Of a stretch of DNA of 64,000 bases, positions 36,596-48,349 are shown piece by piece (within the stretch, counting starts at the first letter, position 1; every line of letters begins with the position of its first letter). Where the stretch lies: positions 2,714,664-2,778,663 of the forward strand of contig NC_051088.1 in the NCBI RefSeq assembly GCF_901709675.1, written 5' to 3'. Made by a program: the position numbers and the translations under genes. This DNA comes from Syngnathus acus. Lineage: Eukaryota > Chordata > Actinopteri > Syngnathiformes > Syngnathidae. The notes below the pieces were generated by a model. It made no database searches, was not told the origin of the DNA, and saw only the letters and a program-made list of their open reading frames with translations.

Positions 36596-36601
36596 ATAAA
36601 G
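36596..36601 (+). terminator. candidate poly-A signal for scn8a
   Basis: AATAAA in TTACCAATAAAGCAGCC. It is the last good signal before intergenic repeats. Confidence 0.4.
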
Positions 36602-36863
36602 CAGCCTTCCAGTTCAAAATATGTGCATCTTTCATTATCTATTCACCATATTGACCCTTTGCTCTGGACAAATATGTGACTTCATCTTTTTTTGAAAAAC
36701 ACCATCAAATTGGCTCTAGCAATAATTTCGAGTGGCAGCCACCTTTTTCCTTTCAACTGTTTGGCATTTGCAATGCAAAGAGCCATGACGATCACTAAGC
36801 ATCCTGTGAAATGCATCTGAATGCTATTGTAGTTGCAGGCCTCATCTTGTAAAGAGTTTATTG

Positions 36864-37060
36864 CTGGGGTGGGCAATTCTGGTCCTCGAGGGCCGGTGTC
36901 CTGCATGTTTTATAGGTCTCCCTGCTGCAACACACCTGATTCAAATGATCAGGATTGTTATCTGCAGACCTTGCTGACCACTTGAATCAGGTGTTGCAAC
37001 AGGGAGACATAGAAAACATGCAAGACACCGGCCCTCGAGGACTGGAATTGCCCACCCCTG
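36864..37060. mobile_element. short hAT-type MITE
   Basis: 197 bases with inverted ends CTGGGGTGGGCAATTC and GAATTGCCCACCCCTG. The flanks GTTTATTG and GATTATTG match at seven of eight positions, as for an aged 8-base duplication. Confidence 0.85.
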
Positions 37061-37068
37061 GATTATTG

Positions 37069-37970
37069 AGTTTGTTCGAAGGCCCATGGATTATTTTACA
37101 ATTTGTTGGCCAGCATGAAGGTAAATTGGCTGTGAAGCAATAAATTCATGTTGAAATGTTTGTAGTGGGATTATCTTTATGGCATGGTCTCTGTTCATGA
37201 TGGGATAAACGACTGATATGGTGATGAAACAGTGTACACCAACATCACATATATAAATATTGTGTGACCAATAGAACATTTTATAAAGTGTGTATCCAAA
37301 GCACCAATCAAAACAGCCATCACCACCTCGTTTTCAAAAAATTGGTCTGCTCTTGAGCAAAGACTATAATAATGGAACTGGCTGTTGGTACTTTGCATTT
37401 AACAGAGTGTGGTCACACTGGTGTCTTGCCTGGCTCTTCTGTGTTAAGTGCTATAATTAGCTCTCCTGTATGGTTTGAGTCAAATTGACCACTTAGATAG
37501 TATTTGTGGTGAGACTTAGGAGTCAACATAGAATTAAAAGCAATGAAATGCACTCGTAACCGTGTTGCTAAACACTACTCATCGTTTTCAATCCATTAAC
37601 AATAATATCAAATTATCCCAGGGACATATTGGCTGCTGATCCTGTAAAACAAACCTCAGGTGGTTAAACATGAAAACATTAAGAACCACTGTCGCTGAGG
37701 TTGACCAGGAACTTATTTTTATGCAGACTTTTAATATAATTCTTCTATTGCATTTTCATTAACATCTTGGCTAAGTGTCGGGAAAAACCCACCCTGTGTG
37801 ACCAAGACAGGGAGAGGAGAGCAACAACACGCCCCAGCCTTGTCTCTCTTTTTTTTTTTTTCTCGTCAAAGAAAACACATTGCATCTGCATTGATTTTTA
37901 ATCGTATACTAATATCCATCATGGTGTCAAATTTAGGAGTTGAGGACAACACCTAACCACTCATCCTACC
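37069..37970. other. intergenic, no recognised feature
   Basis: AT-rich sequence with no supported gene. Confidence 0.5.
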
Positions 37971-38290
37971 TCCTTCATCATGGCTCTGTATCGCTGTAGG
38001 TGACGGTCTGACGTCAGACTAGGCAGAGGGGCGGGGAAGAAAGGGAAGGGAGGTGCTAGACTGGATCACTGCAGTGCAGATAAATTAATGCAGCAGTTGA
38101 AGCGGAGTCAAAAGCACATGCATGCAGCGCCTCTATCACGGCTGCTTTGGAAACCACAGCAAATCAAATAAGGAAAGAAACAATATCCGAAGATAGCAGC
38201 GATGACATCGATTGAGTGCCAGACGAGGATAACTGTCCTCCGAGGCTGAGTGGAGAAACAGGGTCATTTCCGTCATTTCTTATCTTAGTT
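37971..38290 (+). promoter_or_regulatory. candidate neuronal-type promoter region with CRE palindrome
   Basis: Contains the palindrome TCTGACGTCAGA (a full cAMP-response element, TGACGTCA, at about 38010), a GC box-like GGGGCGGGGAAG at about 38030, and GATAAATTAATGCAG (possible TATA-like sequence) at about 38078. It could serve the gene whose 3' exons lie at 48350, but no connecting exon was proven. Confidence 0.35.
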
Positions 38291-39503
38291 TTAATACACA
38301 TATTATGCAATGTTCTGTTCTAGTAGGGGCAGTATTTGATAACAAAATGACTTGATTACGCTTCTTCATGGTTAGTTAGCGTAACTGAAAGTGCTGATTG
38401 AACAAAGATCTGTGATAGATGCTTCTATTTTTGCTTGCATGTTTTCTTTTCTGCTGGTCCTCCAGCTTTCTGACACAATGCAGAAACATACATGTTTGGT
38501 TAAATCCAGACTCTAAATTGTGAATGTAAAGGTGTAAAATTTGGGGAGTGCTCGATGTGAGAATGTGCCTTTTGAAACCACCATCTCAATCCGATTTAAC
38601 TGCAAGGATTACAATGTACAGTAGTTATGAATGAATGAATGAATAAATAAATAAATAAATAAATAAATGACAGACAGACAGACAGACAGACAGAGGAGCT
38701 TGACTGCGACGACAAAGTCATGTTTGGGCTCAGCTGGCGTCCCCCTCTGATTGCCCCTACCCATTCCAGTCCTCCTAGAAGAGGGCAGGCCCTACGATGA
38801 ACTCCACGGCCGCTTGGTTATTACCTTACAACGTAAATAAGCACATTCCTGAAGTAAGACATAGGAGTAGGTTCTATCATTGTTGTATTACAAAACGGTC
38901 CATGACAAAATTTGTCGATTGTGTGCCTAAACGCCTTTCCCCCATGTTTAAGCTAGGGTACTATCATAACATGTTTTCCATTACAAATGTATTGTTTCAA
39001 ATTCAGACACATTTCTATTCATGCCAGTGAGTGTAGTATATCACACGCTCTCGTACCCTAATGGGCTAACTAAGGACATTTATACACTTTGGTCGCTTCT
39101 AAATTTATCAGACAACACAAGTAAAATGAACTCAAAATAATAAGGATAAAATACATAACCTACATTATAATTAGCACCATCAACAGCATTTTTTTTTTTG
39201 TAAGCGGCAAGGTAAACACCCCGCCCCTTATAACATCTTTTATTCATATCCGCGCATGCTGCAGCCCCTGTGTGCTATGCTATGCTGTCCCCCAAATGAC
39301 TGTCTTGTTCAACACAAAATCATAAAGTTTTGCGTAAATGTGTGTCAACATTGTGTTCTGCACTATATAAACAAAGCATTCACGCCCGCAAGGTGACTTT
39401 TCCACTCCAATTCATCTTGAGCACATAGCTACCACATTTGGTGAGTAACAGCACTCCCTTGTGGTAGCACAAGAGCATCAACGTAACATTTTGTCATCCT
39501 TCT
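38291..39503. other. intergenic; short tetranucleotide repeats, otherwise unassigned
   Basis: An AATG/AAAT run at 38627-38668 and a GACA run at 38669-38692. Otherwise nothing certain. A possible small 5' exon near 38697-38834 is discussed among the rejected items. Confidence 0.5.
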
Positions 39504-39515
39504 GCAATGAAATAT

Positions 39516-39870
39516 CCATCCATCCATTTACCGAACCACATGGGGGTCGCGGGCGTGCTGGAGCCTATCCCAGCTGTCAACGGGCAGTAGGCGGGGGACA
39601 CCCTGAACCAGTTGCCAGCCAATCGCAGGGCAGCACAGAGACAAACAACCATTTGCACTCGCACTCACACCTAGGGACGATCTGGAGTGCTCAATCGGGC
39701 TACAAAGCATGTTTTTGCGATGTGTGAGGAAACCAGAGTGCCCGGAAAAAACCCACGCAGGCCCGAGAAGAACATGCAAACTCCACACAGGGAGAACCGG
39801 AGGCGGAATCGAACACGCACCCTCCTAACTGTAAGGTGGACGTGCTACCCAGTGCTCCATCGAGCCACCC
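39516..39870 (-). mobile_element. family-1 SINE, minus strand, with target-site duplication
   Basis: Reverse complement of the family-1 SINE. A perfect 12-base duplication, GCAATGAAATAT, is present at 39504-39515 and 39871-39882. Confidence 0.92.
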
Positions 39871-39895
39871 GCAATGAAATATATTTTTTGTATAT

Positions 39896-39955
39896 ATTCA
39901 TCCATCCATTTTCTCAACCGCTTGTCCTCACGAGAGTTGCGGTTGTGCTGGGCAT
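39896..39955 (-). mobile_element. SINE tail fragment
   Basis: TCATCCATCCATTTTCTCAA and CCGCTTGTCC form the 3' end of a family-1 SINE in minus orientation. The rest is missing. Confidence 0.7.
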
Positions 39956-40243
39956 TATATTTATTGTATATTTTACCAAATAATACATATTAACTAGAAA
40001 TTAGACCAACGCAACATGCATAAATATTGCAGACTGGGAAGACTTTATTCTCAAATTGAAATCTGAAAGAATATAATTCAGTTTAAAAAAAAGTGATTTG
40101 AAACTGATTTGAATACAAATACAAAATATACATCTTTTAATAAATCAACAAATACTACTACTACTATTGCTATCACTTAGAATATTAATGGAAAAATACA
40201 TGACTTCATGTGAATATTCCTTCATACGTCATGAAACATGCTC

Positions 40244-40731
40244 TCACACTTCTGCTGTGATTTGGAGGAACTTTCCGTGACATCTGTAATGAAAATGCAA
40301 AATGTGTTATTGAGTAAAATAATCAATCACTTGGAAAAATAGTCCGTTTTCCCTCAAACTGTTATGTCTCTGCTCCATTTCTACCTTTGACAGCTTTGAG
40401 CTTACCCTTCTCGCTTCGTGGTGGTCAGCCACGCCACAAAGTCTTTGGCCTTCATTTTATCCAGGTGGCCAGTCAGGTCATTGGTGAAGGTTCCTTCGGA
40501 ATGTCTCTTGTAGTTCTCGATTGTGTTTTGCTCTTTTTCCATCTCATACGAACGCCATCTGTGGAGGGCAACAGGATTAACTTTGTTCACCGATGACAAG
40601 CTCTAGACCATTACCTTCTCATGTTTACAGTAATTTAAATACCTCGTTAGGTGACTGCTTTTATCCAGCACAACCTCCATACTGGTAGAAAAGACGATGG
40701 GGACGAGCATGCACCACATGAGAAGGATCAT
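40244..40731 (-). CDS. glucagon-family prohormone (GCRP/GCGL-type), three coding exons
   Basis: Exons on the minus strand are 40731-40643, 40558-40406 and 40283-40244. The introns are short (84 and 122 bases), with GTATTT/CCACAG and GTAAGC/TTACAG borders and both in phase 2. They encode 93 residues. A signal peptide starts [18 protein letters not shown] short propeptide ends NYKR. A 29-residue hormone (40503-40417) begins [10 protein letters not shown] and ends DFVAWLTTT, and is followed by KR and a 14-residue tail. Glucagon also has 29 residues, the HSxGTFT start and the FVxWL end. The differences from GIP, GLP-1, GLP-2 and glucagon suggest the glucagon-related peptide of non-mammalian vertebrates. 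An in-frame stop lies upstream of the chosen ATG. The gene looks intact. Confidence 0.88.
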
Positions 40732-40741
40732 CCTCCGATCT

Positions 40742-40890
40742 CCTGGTCAACATATGAGCATGCTGGCATTTCCTTACACTTTCTTCACTGTTTGTTGGTA
40801 TTTTTTTAGAAGGACAGCAACTCACCTTGGGCAGCCTTTAGTGAAGTGCAGCACTGTCTGGTGGACATGAAGCCAGAGAGGAGCTCTGAA
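40742..40890 (-). other. 5' UTR exon and first intron of the glucagon-like gene
   Basis: Exon 1 (about 40890-40826) is non-coding and ends CCAAG before gtgagt. An 83-base intron (40825-40743) ends TTGACCAG. Glucagon-family genes commonly have such a separate 5' UTR exon. Confidence 0.65.
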
Positions 40891-40915
40891 AGTGGACATA
40901 CAATGTGGTGATCGC

Positions 40916-40923
40916 TTTATATA
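40916..40923 (-). promoter_or_regulatory. TATA box of the glucagon-like gene
   Basis: TATATAAA in GCAGCCTATATAAAGCG on the minus strand. A start of transcription 25-30 bases downstream would fall at about 40890, giving a 5' UTR exon of about 65 bases. Confidence 0.7.
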
Positions 40924-40929
40924 GGCTGC

Positions 40930-41700
40930 AGATGTCATTCGGGGTTCCACAGTCACCTCCCACAGATGATCCGTCCACTCATTATGGATGGATCGGAAAC
41001 ACGGTGGCACCCACCACAGGTCAGTGGTCAGAACTCAGCCTGGCTTTTTTAGAAAGCACCAGGTGTGAGGAAATAACACATCCTTAAATGCAACCTTCAT
41101 GTGAGTTTCATGATTTTATTTTAATGCAAACCACCACACTGGATTTCACATGAGCTTTCAGAAATTCTCCATTTTCAGGAGACCATTATTATTAATGTGA
41201 TTATGTAAACAATATTTTTTATTCTTTGGATAATCTTTCTTATTATTATTGCAGCCTACACAGTTAACACCGCCCCAAATGATCTATCAAAACGTGATTT
41301 GAGAAGTTGTGATTAAATATTTAATATTTTGATATTACCAGAGGAACACATTTCTCACTAAAGCCATCGAAAACACACCAACCATGATCCTTGTGAAATA
41401 TTTTGTTGTACTATGTTTGTTGGACAGTGGCGGTTTTAAGAAGGTTTACCTGGAGTGGCAGAGGAGTGCCCTCCCCTCCACACACACACACACACACATA
41501 CAAAGAAAAAAAAAGAGGAAATATATATACAAGTGGTATACTGTACATCTTATAGTATCAGTAAACATCCAAGGACAATTTAAAGCTGGAAGCAGATATG
41601 AATGGGCCCTTCCACCCATTTAATGTCGAGCCCTCAACATAATCACCATTGTACTGCCCACATTTAACTGATTAGGCTAAGCTTCTCAATTTAGTTTAGC
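40930..41700. other. intergenic, upstream of the glucagon-like gene
   Basis: Holds a short CA run at 41481-41498. No gene recognised. Confidence 0.5.
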
Positions 41701-41819
41701 CTGGGGGTCGGCAACCCAAAATGTTCAGAGCCATATTGACCCCCCCCCCCCCCCCCCCCAAAAGAAACCTGTCTGGAGCCGCAAAAATCTAAAAGCTTTT
41801 TATAAGGCAACATAAACTG

Positions 41820-42848
41820 TCAATACATGAGCTGTATGCCTACTATTAAAATGATTAAGTAGGCTACAAATAAAAAAGCAACAAAGCGACGCAAAACGTC
41901 GCCGCTGGATAGCCAGCGGACTTTGTTGTACAGCAGGATATCGGCATATTCGCTGTCAACTTCATCTAGCAATTCACGGAACTGGCGGTGGTTTAATGCT
42001 TTTGCGATTATTTTGTTCACAATATGGATGACAAGGTTCATTACCGCCATACACTCCGGTGGGAATGTTTACGCACACAGCGCCTCTTGGTGCAATATGC
42101 AATGGACAAACTTTTGTGACCCTCTCATACTCGGTGCGCCGTCTGTAGTGACTGAAATCAGGTGGCCAGTGTGCATCTCTGTCATTTAAACACTGCAGCA
42201 CAGTCTTGCAGATGTCCTCCCCCCGTGTTTGGCCTTTTAGTGGTATCAATTTCTTCTTGCGGCCCATTAGAGTTCACGTACCTGCATAGCAGAGCTGTCT
42301 GTTCGATATCGGTCACGTCACACGACTCATCACAGGCAATTGAGAAAGCTGGAGCTGAATTGATGTACTTGATTTGCTGATCGGTGATATTGTTTGCCAT
42401 TCAAATTACCATTTCCTTCACTGTTTTTCTGAATGATCTCGGTTTTGTCCGAAAATAGGCACTCTGATATTTGAACGAATTAATCCTTCATGTATTCGCC
42501 ATCGGTGAATGGTTTTCTGCGCTTTATTATCTCCCGGGCTGCAACAAAACTTGCAGCAGTAGTAGAGTTTGGAGATGCTATCCACTTCTTGAAAATGTTT
42601 TTTCGTTCCTCAAATTGCAACCTTCCTCTCAGTTCCATCTGGGTGATCGGCAGCAAATTTAGCATGCTTTAGCTGAAAATGTCGCTCCAAATTGCTCTTC
42701 TTGTTATATTTGACAACTTCTCATTGCAAATCAAACATTCAGGCAATCCTTCAGCATTGGCAATGAAAGCAAATAGTTGAGTCCATTCTTTCTTAAACCC
42801 TCTGTTCTCATCATCAATCTTTCTCTTTTTGCCTTTTGAATCCATGGC
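41820..42848 (-). pseudogene. hAT transposase (zf-BED type), decayed
   Basis: Read from the right, MDSKGKKRKIDDENRGFKKE starts the protein. A BED finger half (CLICNEKLSN) follows. FEERKNIFKKW, then ITDQQIKYINSAPAFSIACD with the catalytic-domain aspartate region, CRYVNSNGPQEE, and finally NKIIAKALNHRQFRELLDEV with YNKVRWLSSGDVLRRF come after. These motifs lie in several frames, so frameshifts have broken it. The C-terminal dimerisation domain is missing. Confidence 0.8.
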
Positions 42849-43583
42849 CCGTAACTCACACACCTGTTTGTTTACAACTTGCCTGTGCTGTGTCGCTTGC
42901 TATGACGCAATTTTGCGCCATTCTGAAATTCGGTATTTTTAATATACAGTGGAGCCTCGGTTTTCGACCACAATCCGTTCCAGAAGGCTGTTCGAGAAGT
43001 GAATCGTTCGAATTGTTTACAAATAATGGGAAAACATATATCCGTTCCAAGCCCAAAAAACAAACAAAAAAAACACGCCTTTTTTAAGCATTTTTTCATT
43101 TGCGCATTTTTGTCGGATCTCGCAACTGCAGCGCACCGCCGAACGCGCAACCGTAGCGCGTCGCCGACCGCGCAACTGTACCGCGCTGGTCGCATTATTG
43201 TGACAGAGCTGTCGCTGAAATTTAGAAAATATTTTAAAAGTCCTGATGTACTTTCCAAAATTTAAGTGGACCTCAGTGCGCAGGGAGCTTAATTTCTTCC
43301 GATCGCGCAACTGCAGCGCACCGCCGAACGCGCAACCGTAGCGCGTCGCCGACCGCGCAACTACACCGCGCTGGTCGCATTATTGTGACAGCCGTCGCTG
43401 AAATTTGGAAAATATTTTTAATGTCCTGATGTACTTTTCAAAATTTAAGTGGACCTAGTGCGCAAGTAGCTTAATTTGTTCCGATCGCGCAACCGCAGCG
43501 CGCCGGGCGCTCACTGTCGCATTGTTTTAAGAGGTCTTTGTGTTTTAGGATGGCTTTACTGCTCCCACTTGCTTCCTTTGGAA

Positions 43584-45058
43584 CAGTGGTGTCCAAACTA
43601 CGGCCCGCGGGCCAACTGCGGCCCGCGAGCCAGTTTTTATTGGCCCGCAGCAAAGAAGAAGTACTGGGCAGGCTAACGAGTTAGCGGAAAGATGCTAATT
43701 CGCGATCGTGTGAACATGCGCAAACGGACCTCTAAAGGAAATTAAACGAACATTTGGAGCAATACTACATTGTCCTAAAGGTTAGACACATGTGATCATT
43801 CATTTCTCTTGTTAGGAGACACACTTACATCGCCAATGACTCCTGTACCACTGTAACCGACATATGTACAAGAACGTAAAAAAGGAAGTGGTATCGCCTG
43901 AAAACCGCCTTCAAAATAAATCACCCTACCTCAAATCAAAGCATGGCTGAATAACATAAATAACATGGAGAATTCTTAACACAAACTGTAAATATGTTTT
44001 TAGAACAACTTTTATTATTATAATTTTTTTTATAACAAGGTAGAAGTGTACATACTGTAAATATGTTCTTAGAACTCTTTTATTATTATAACAATTTTCT
44101 ATAACAAGGTACAACACTGTAAATATGTTTTTAGAACTCTTATTATAATAACTTTTTTTTTTTTTTTAAAAAGGTACAAGTGTACGCACTGCAATTGTGT
44201 GGGCACTCCTTGCCTTCTGCTGGCGTGTGGGCAAGTTTTGTGCCATAATTCCTCAATTTAGAAGTTTTATTTTGACTTTTAATTCTTTTTTTCAATTTGG
44301 GAAAAAAATCCGCGATGTAGTTAAACCGCGATAAACAAACCGTGATGTAGCGAGGGATTACTGTACATCACTGAAAATCAAGGCAATTGTGTTTGTCTAA
44401 TTTGTAAAGAGACGGTTGCCTTGTTTAAGGATTTCAACTTAAAGAGACACTATCAGACTAAACATGCGAACACAAACGACCAGCTAACAGGGAGCTGATA
44501 AAGTGAAGCAGCTCCAAGCTGAACTGGCATCACAACAGCGATTCTTCACACGGGACTGTGAGTCAAAAATAAATATTACTAAAGCAAGCTACAAAGTGGC
44601 CATGTTAAGACTGTTGATGTTATGGACCTGTAGACCTGACACAAACTATTATTTTCTGAAAGATAATGTAAATGACAAGAGCAAAATTCACTAGTTTTAA
44701 GTTTTAATAATAACAGACAACTTTGCATTACTTATAACTCCCGTTTAAAATGTTCATGAGGCAAAAGTAATTTTAAACTCATGTAAATTTAAGGTATTTC
44801 ATACAGTTTGTTCAATGTTATCTGACTCTTCAGATATGAATGAAAGGCAGAATTTGTGTTTTTAGAGTCTGCCTGAGTGACACATATTTGGTTATTTTGT
44901 CATTTGAAAAATAAAGACAATTGTGACAATGAATTTTGTTTTATAACAGTGTGTATTTGCGTGACATTTTTGTAGTTAAAAAATGTCCGAAAAAACTATT
45001 GGCCCCCGGGCCACTTTATCAAATCTGGCCCTCCTTGCAAAAAGTTTGGACACCCCTG
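43584..45058 (+). mobile_element. hAT element nested inside the TA-target element
   Basis: The termini CAGTGGTGTCCAAACTACGG and AGTTTGGACACCCCTG are inverted. The perfect 8-base duplication CTTTGGAA lies at 43576-43583 and 45059-45066. Remnant transposase reads CLICKETVALFKDF and RHYQTKHANTNDQLTG (BED finger) at about 44388-44490, then KQLQAELASQQRFF. The core is absent. Confidence 0.92.
43920..44365 (-). mobile_element. fragment of a CAGTAATCCCTCG-terminus element
   Basis: Contains the tandem TACTGTAAATATG/AACAAGGTA units and one terminus (GCGAGGGATTACTG) of the family seen at 25137. It lies inside the innermost hAT and is a fourth nesting level. Confidence 0.65.
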
Positions 45059-45474
45059 CTTTGGAAGCATGATTAGAGTTGATGCAATCCTCAGACTAAC
45101 GAGAATGTAACAACGAACGGAGTCAGTTGGCATGCGGGTCCTCTCGGCTCATCTCGCGAGGTTCGACAACCGAATTTCGTCCGACATCCAAAGCAAAAAA
45201 ATCTCGAATTTTTTGTTCGAATACCGATTTGTTCGAGAACCGGGACGTTCGAAAACCGAGGCTCCACTGTATTTACAACTACATACATTTTCTACAGCAT
45301 AAGAATGTTTGTGTCATGATTTTTAGATGCATCTAAAAACCATATTTAAAAAAACAAAACAAACAAAACAACATCTTTTTCCATTTTCACGCACGAGCTC
45401 CAGGGAGCCGCTCGGGGGGTGCTAAAGAGCCGCGTGCGGCTCTGGAGCCGCGGGTTGCCGACCCCTGGTTTAGC

Positions 45475-47394
45475 AAATAATTGCTTTTGATTGGTGACCA
45501 TTTGGGTAATTTTCCTACTTGTAGTTGGCCAAGTTAAATTTGGAAGTCACCCAAAATGGAAGAAAAATGTTGACTGCCTGTTGAAATGAGTCATTATGTA
45601 TATGTATGGGTCGTTCCTATGTCCTGTTCTGACCCATCCATCTAATTTTGTGTCTGTCTAAACTGGTGCTGGGAGTGTATGTTAACTTTCCAGTCCGTTT
45701 TGAGGGATCGGGTTGGGGGACCAAAAAGAACATGGGCTACCCGCTAAAATTAACAAAAAGTGTGCCAAATTATCAGCTGTATTTTATTTTAGTTCTCTCG
45801 CTGTTCAGTTGTATGACTGGGCAATCTGTATTTCTGGGGTGTGGCTTGTTTCGTGCATGCGCGCGCTAGACAGGAATGAGATATTCTTCGCGGTCTTGCA
45901 CCGTGGTCAGTGTGTGGTGGGTTAGGGTGAGGATCGCGCTCTGCAGTGTCGAAAGACCAATTATTTTTAGTATGGTCGTCATTTCCTGCAGCGTTTCCAC
46001 CAGTGATGGTGAGCAACAAAGTGCAACGGCAACAAGTGGTAAATGTCAGGAATTGACAAGTTGTTTGACAAAAGCCAAATAATTCGTCATATATAGTTGT
46101 GGTAGACCTTGTCAAGCACCTCGTTGATTTTATCAAGTATCGATTATTCATAGATGGTTGAAACTATAAAAGCTGTTTGTTGCAAAAATGGTAGGAGGGG
46201 ACATCTTTACAGCTGTAATGATTAATTTAGTTGTAGTAATACAATTGAGCAGCAAATTGAGAGATTGGTGAAACACCACAAAACCTCTTGATCCAGACTA
46301 TCACTTCTATAGAAATAATCATAATTCGCTGTGTGAGTTATTGTGCATACTTATGCTCAATTTACAAAACATAAAAATATCTCTAAAAAAAATCACAAAA
46401 ATTAAAGAATACATAAAGGAACACAAAAGCAAAGATGGTTCATTTTTCAGTAAATTTTATTTATGTATGGATTATGTATGTTTTATCAGGAAAATGAAAA
46501 AGTTAGCATTTTATATTTTGTCCATTCATTTTGGAGAAATAATGAAAGAACGAATGCCATTAAAAATAGACACTTGACCCCTCTCATCCATGGCTTGGTT
46601 GATTACGCCACGGAAGGAAGCGATCACAATTTCCCTATTGGAAATCATTGTACAGTCTATCGCTTAAAACGTCCAAAAAGATTGGCACCAAAATTTACAA
46701 GGATTAGCCTCTCTGTGGCTGATTTAAGAGAAATGAACAGCCTCCCTGCAGCTGAAGTGCCCGAGCTGTCATGTCTATTTCTTTCCACCAGTCACCAACA
46801 TGGGCCAACACGACGTGTTCCTAGAGGCTTTATATGTAAGCTGAATTGTTCATAGTTGTTACATATTCGGTTGAAATTGGTAAGGTTCCATTTGACTTAC
46901 ATTTCTCCTGAAGCCCACGTACGGGGTACCACATCCTCTACCTATCCAAAAAGGAAACACTTTAAACGGCCACACTCAGCTGAAGCATTGGCCTCCTCAC
47001 TGAAGGTGCGCCCAATCTTTCGAACAAGCCAACCTCCTTGTGTTGGATTTCCTCAATGGGGAGTGCGCCAGTCGCACCCCGCGGCATAAACTAACACCGA
47101 TTGTCTATGCCCAAATTACTCAATGCTTGTTGGTTTTTCTTCTGCTTAACGAAGGTATTCACACCAACACAATAAAAAACATACTCACATAGGGTGGGTT
47201 GTATTTGATCCAATATATTATTATTGATTCTCTGAGCTCAGGAATGTGTTCAGAGCTGGACCGCTTTTTCTACCCTGCCAAAGTTCGCACCTCTGTACGG
47301 GTTGAGTCAAAAAGTCGGTACTCTACTCCTGCAATCCACACACTTATATAGTAACCTGCCAATGTTACAACTCTAAAAAAAAATTGTTGAGGTC
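45475..47394. other. intergenic or intronic, no recognised feature
   Basis: Several open frames (for example 46463-46855) but none with recognisable domains or convincing splice sites. Confidence 0.4.
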
Positions 47395-47640
47395 TCATCA
47401 GCATCCTTGGGTGCCCTGCCCTGTCCGGGTTCGCCAGAGGCCCTCTTACCTGAACGACTATGTAATGGCTTCACAACACCCGTGCCCGTCACATGGCACA
47501 ATAATCCACAGGGCTATGCAGGTAAACTGGTAGTCTACCCGGTTTACCTAGATAGGTTGACTATGTTCCAGTCTGTTACGTTATATTGCACTAACTTGTT
47601 GTCGTGGGTTGGCATTCTGCGAAGGGGGGGGTGAATGTGG
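47395..47640. mobile_element. possible LINE-derived fragment
   Basis: Shares the phrase CTCATCAGCATCCTTGGGTG with the LINE piece at 53116. The remainder is unassigned. Confidence 0.3.
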
Positions 47641-47781
47641 TGTGTGACTTTACGTACAAGAGTGTGACGTGACTGCCGTAAAACAGTTTGTTGGTCGGAA
47701 AAACGGTGAGTGTGTGTGTGATGTAAAATAAACGACAGTGAGCACGTAGCCGTTGTCCGCGTGTTTGTGAACATAACAGCC

Positions 47782-47857
47782 GTTCTCCCGTCACTTATAA
47801 ACTCGCAAAATAACGCATTTGCAAAAGATGAAGCGCTAAGTGGCGAGGGATCTCCTA
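47782..47857. mobile_element. fragment related to the 1816-3783 element
   Basis: CTCCCGTCACTTATAAACTC through AAGTGGCGAGGGATC matches 3712-3780 closely. Confidence 0.6.
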
Positions 47858-48349
47858 TTAATAGTCACCTCGTGAAAAAAAGTTTTCCATCCATAGGCAA
47901 GCGATCTCGCTATTACTCAATCGTAGGTGGGTGTCAACGTCATGACGTCATCTGTCCCAACATGACGGCGTGCATTAAACAGTAGAGAGGGGGATTATTT
48001 TGGCAAAGACAAGACTAGACACAAAAATAAGAAGACTAGATTCTGATCAAACTTTACATTATTGCTCTCTTTCTCCAGCAAGACCTCAATATGGGACCTC
48101 TGGAGGTACACTTTAAGCAAAGACGAACAAAGCAAGCACAAAAAAAACAATATGGTTACATTTCATTTGAAGCTGGGAAATTCAGGAGTGACCCTTCATT
48201 TCACGTTTAACTTTATAAAAAATACACAGTGACATGGGGAAAAAAGCTGTCTTTGTTGAGCAAAGTGAAAGCGTCTGAAAACGTTCAAAAGGAGACAGAT
48301 GGCATGCTGAGCACATAGTCCTGATTGTTGACTTTTGACCTCCTTTCAG
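47858..48349 (+). other. probable intron upstream of the 48350 exon
   Basis: Ends in the acceptor GACTTTTGACCTCCTTTCAG. A 27-base candidate mini-exon (48080-48106, QDLNMGPLE) is flanked by CTTTCTCCAG and gtacac but is unproven. Confidence 0.4.

Larger units (their letters stand above)
42947..45269 (+). mobile_element. TA-target CAGTGGAGCC element nested in the hAT, itself interrupted
   Basis: The termini CAGTGGAGCCTCGGTTTTCG and AACCGAGGCTCCACTG are flanked by TA at 42945-42946 and 45270-45271. Its body (42947-43583 and 45059-45269) is split by a second hAT element. Confidence 0.9.
41701..45467 (-). mobile_element. hAT transposon (GGGTCGGCAACCC termini), outermost of a nested stack
   Basis: The left terminus CTGGGGGTCGGCAACCC and right terminus GGGTTGCCGACCCCTGG are inverted. 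GTTTAGC occurs on both flanks as the remains of the 8-base duplication. The transposase gene is on the minus strand. A C run (41741-41759) lies just inside the left end. The element is interrupted at 42947-45269 by another transposon. Confidence 0.87.

Noticed and set aside
38697-38834. Possible first coding exon (MNSTAAWLLPYN before gtaaat)
   Set aside because: ATG context and donor exist, but there is an upstream short open frame, no homology and no proven partner exon.
40601-40642. A 42-base intron in the glucagon-like gene (acceptor CTAGAG)
   Set aside because: Too short and lacks a pyrimidine tract. The CCACAG acceptor at 40559 gives an 84-base intron and the same phase.
46463-46855. 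130-residue open frame
   Set aside because: No domain, no clear splice sites; composition like non-coding DNA.
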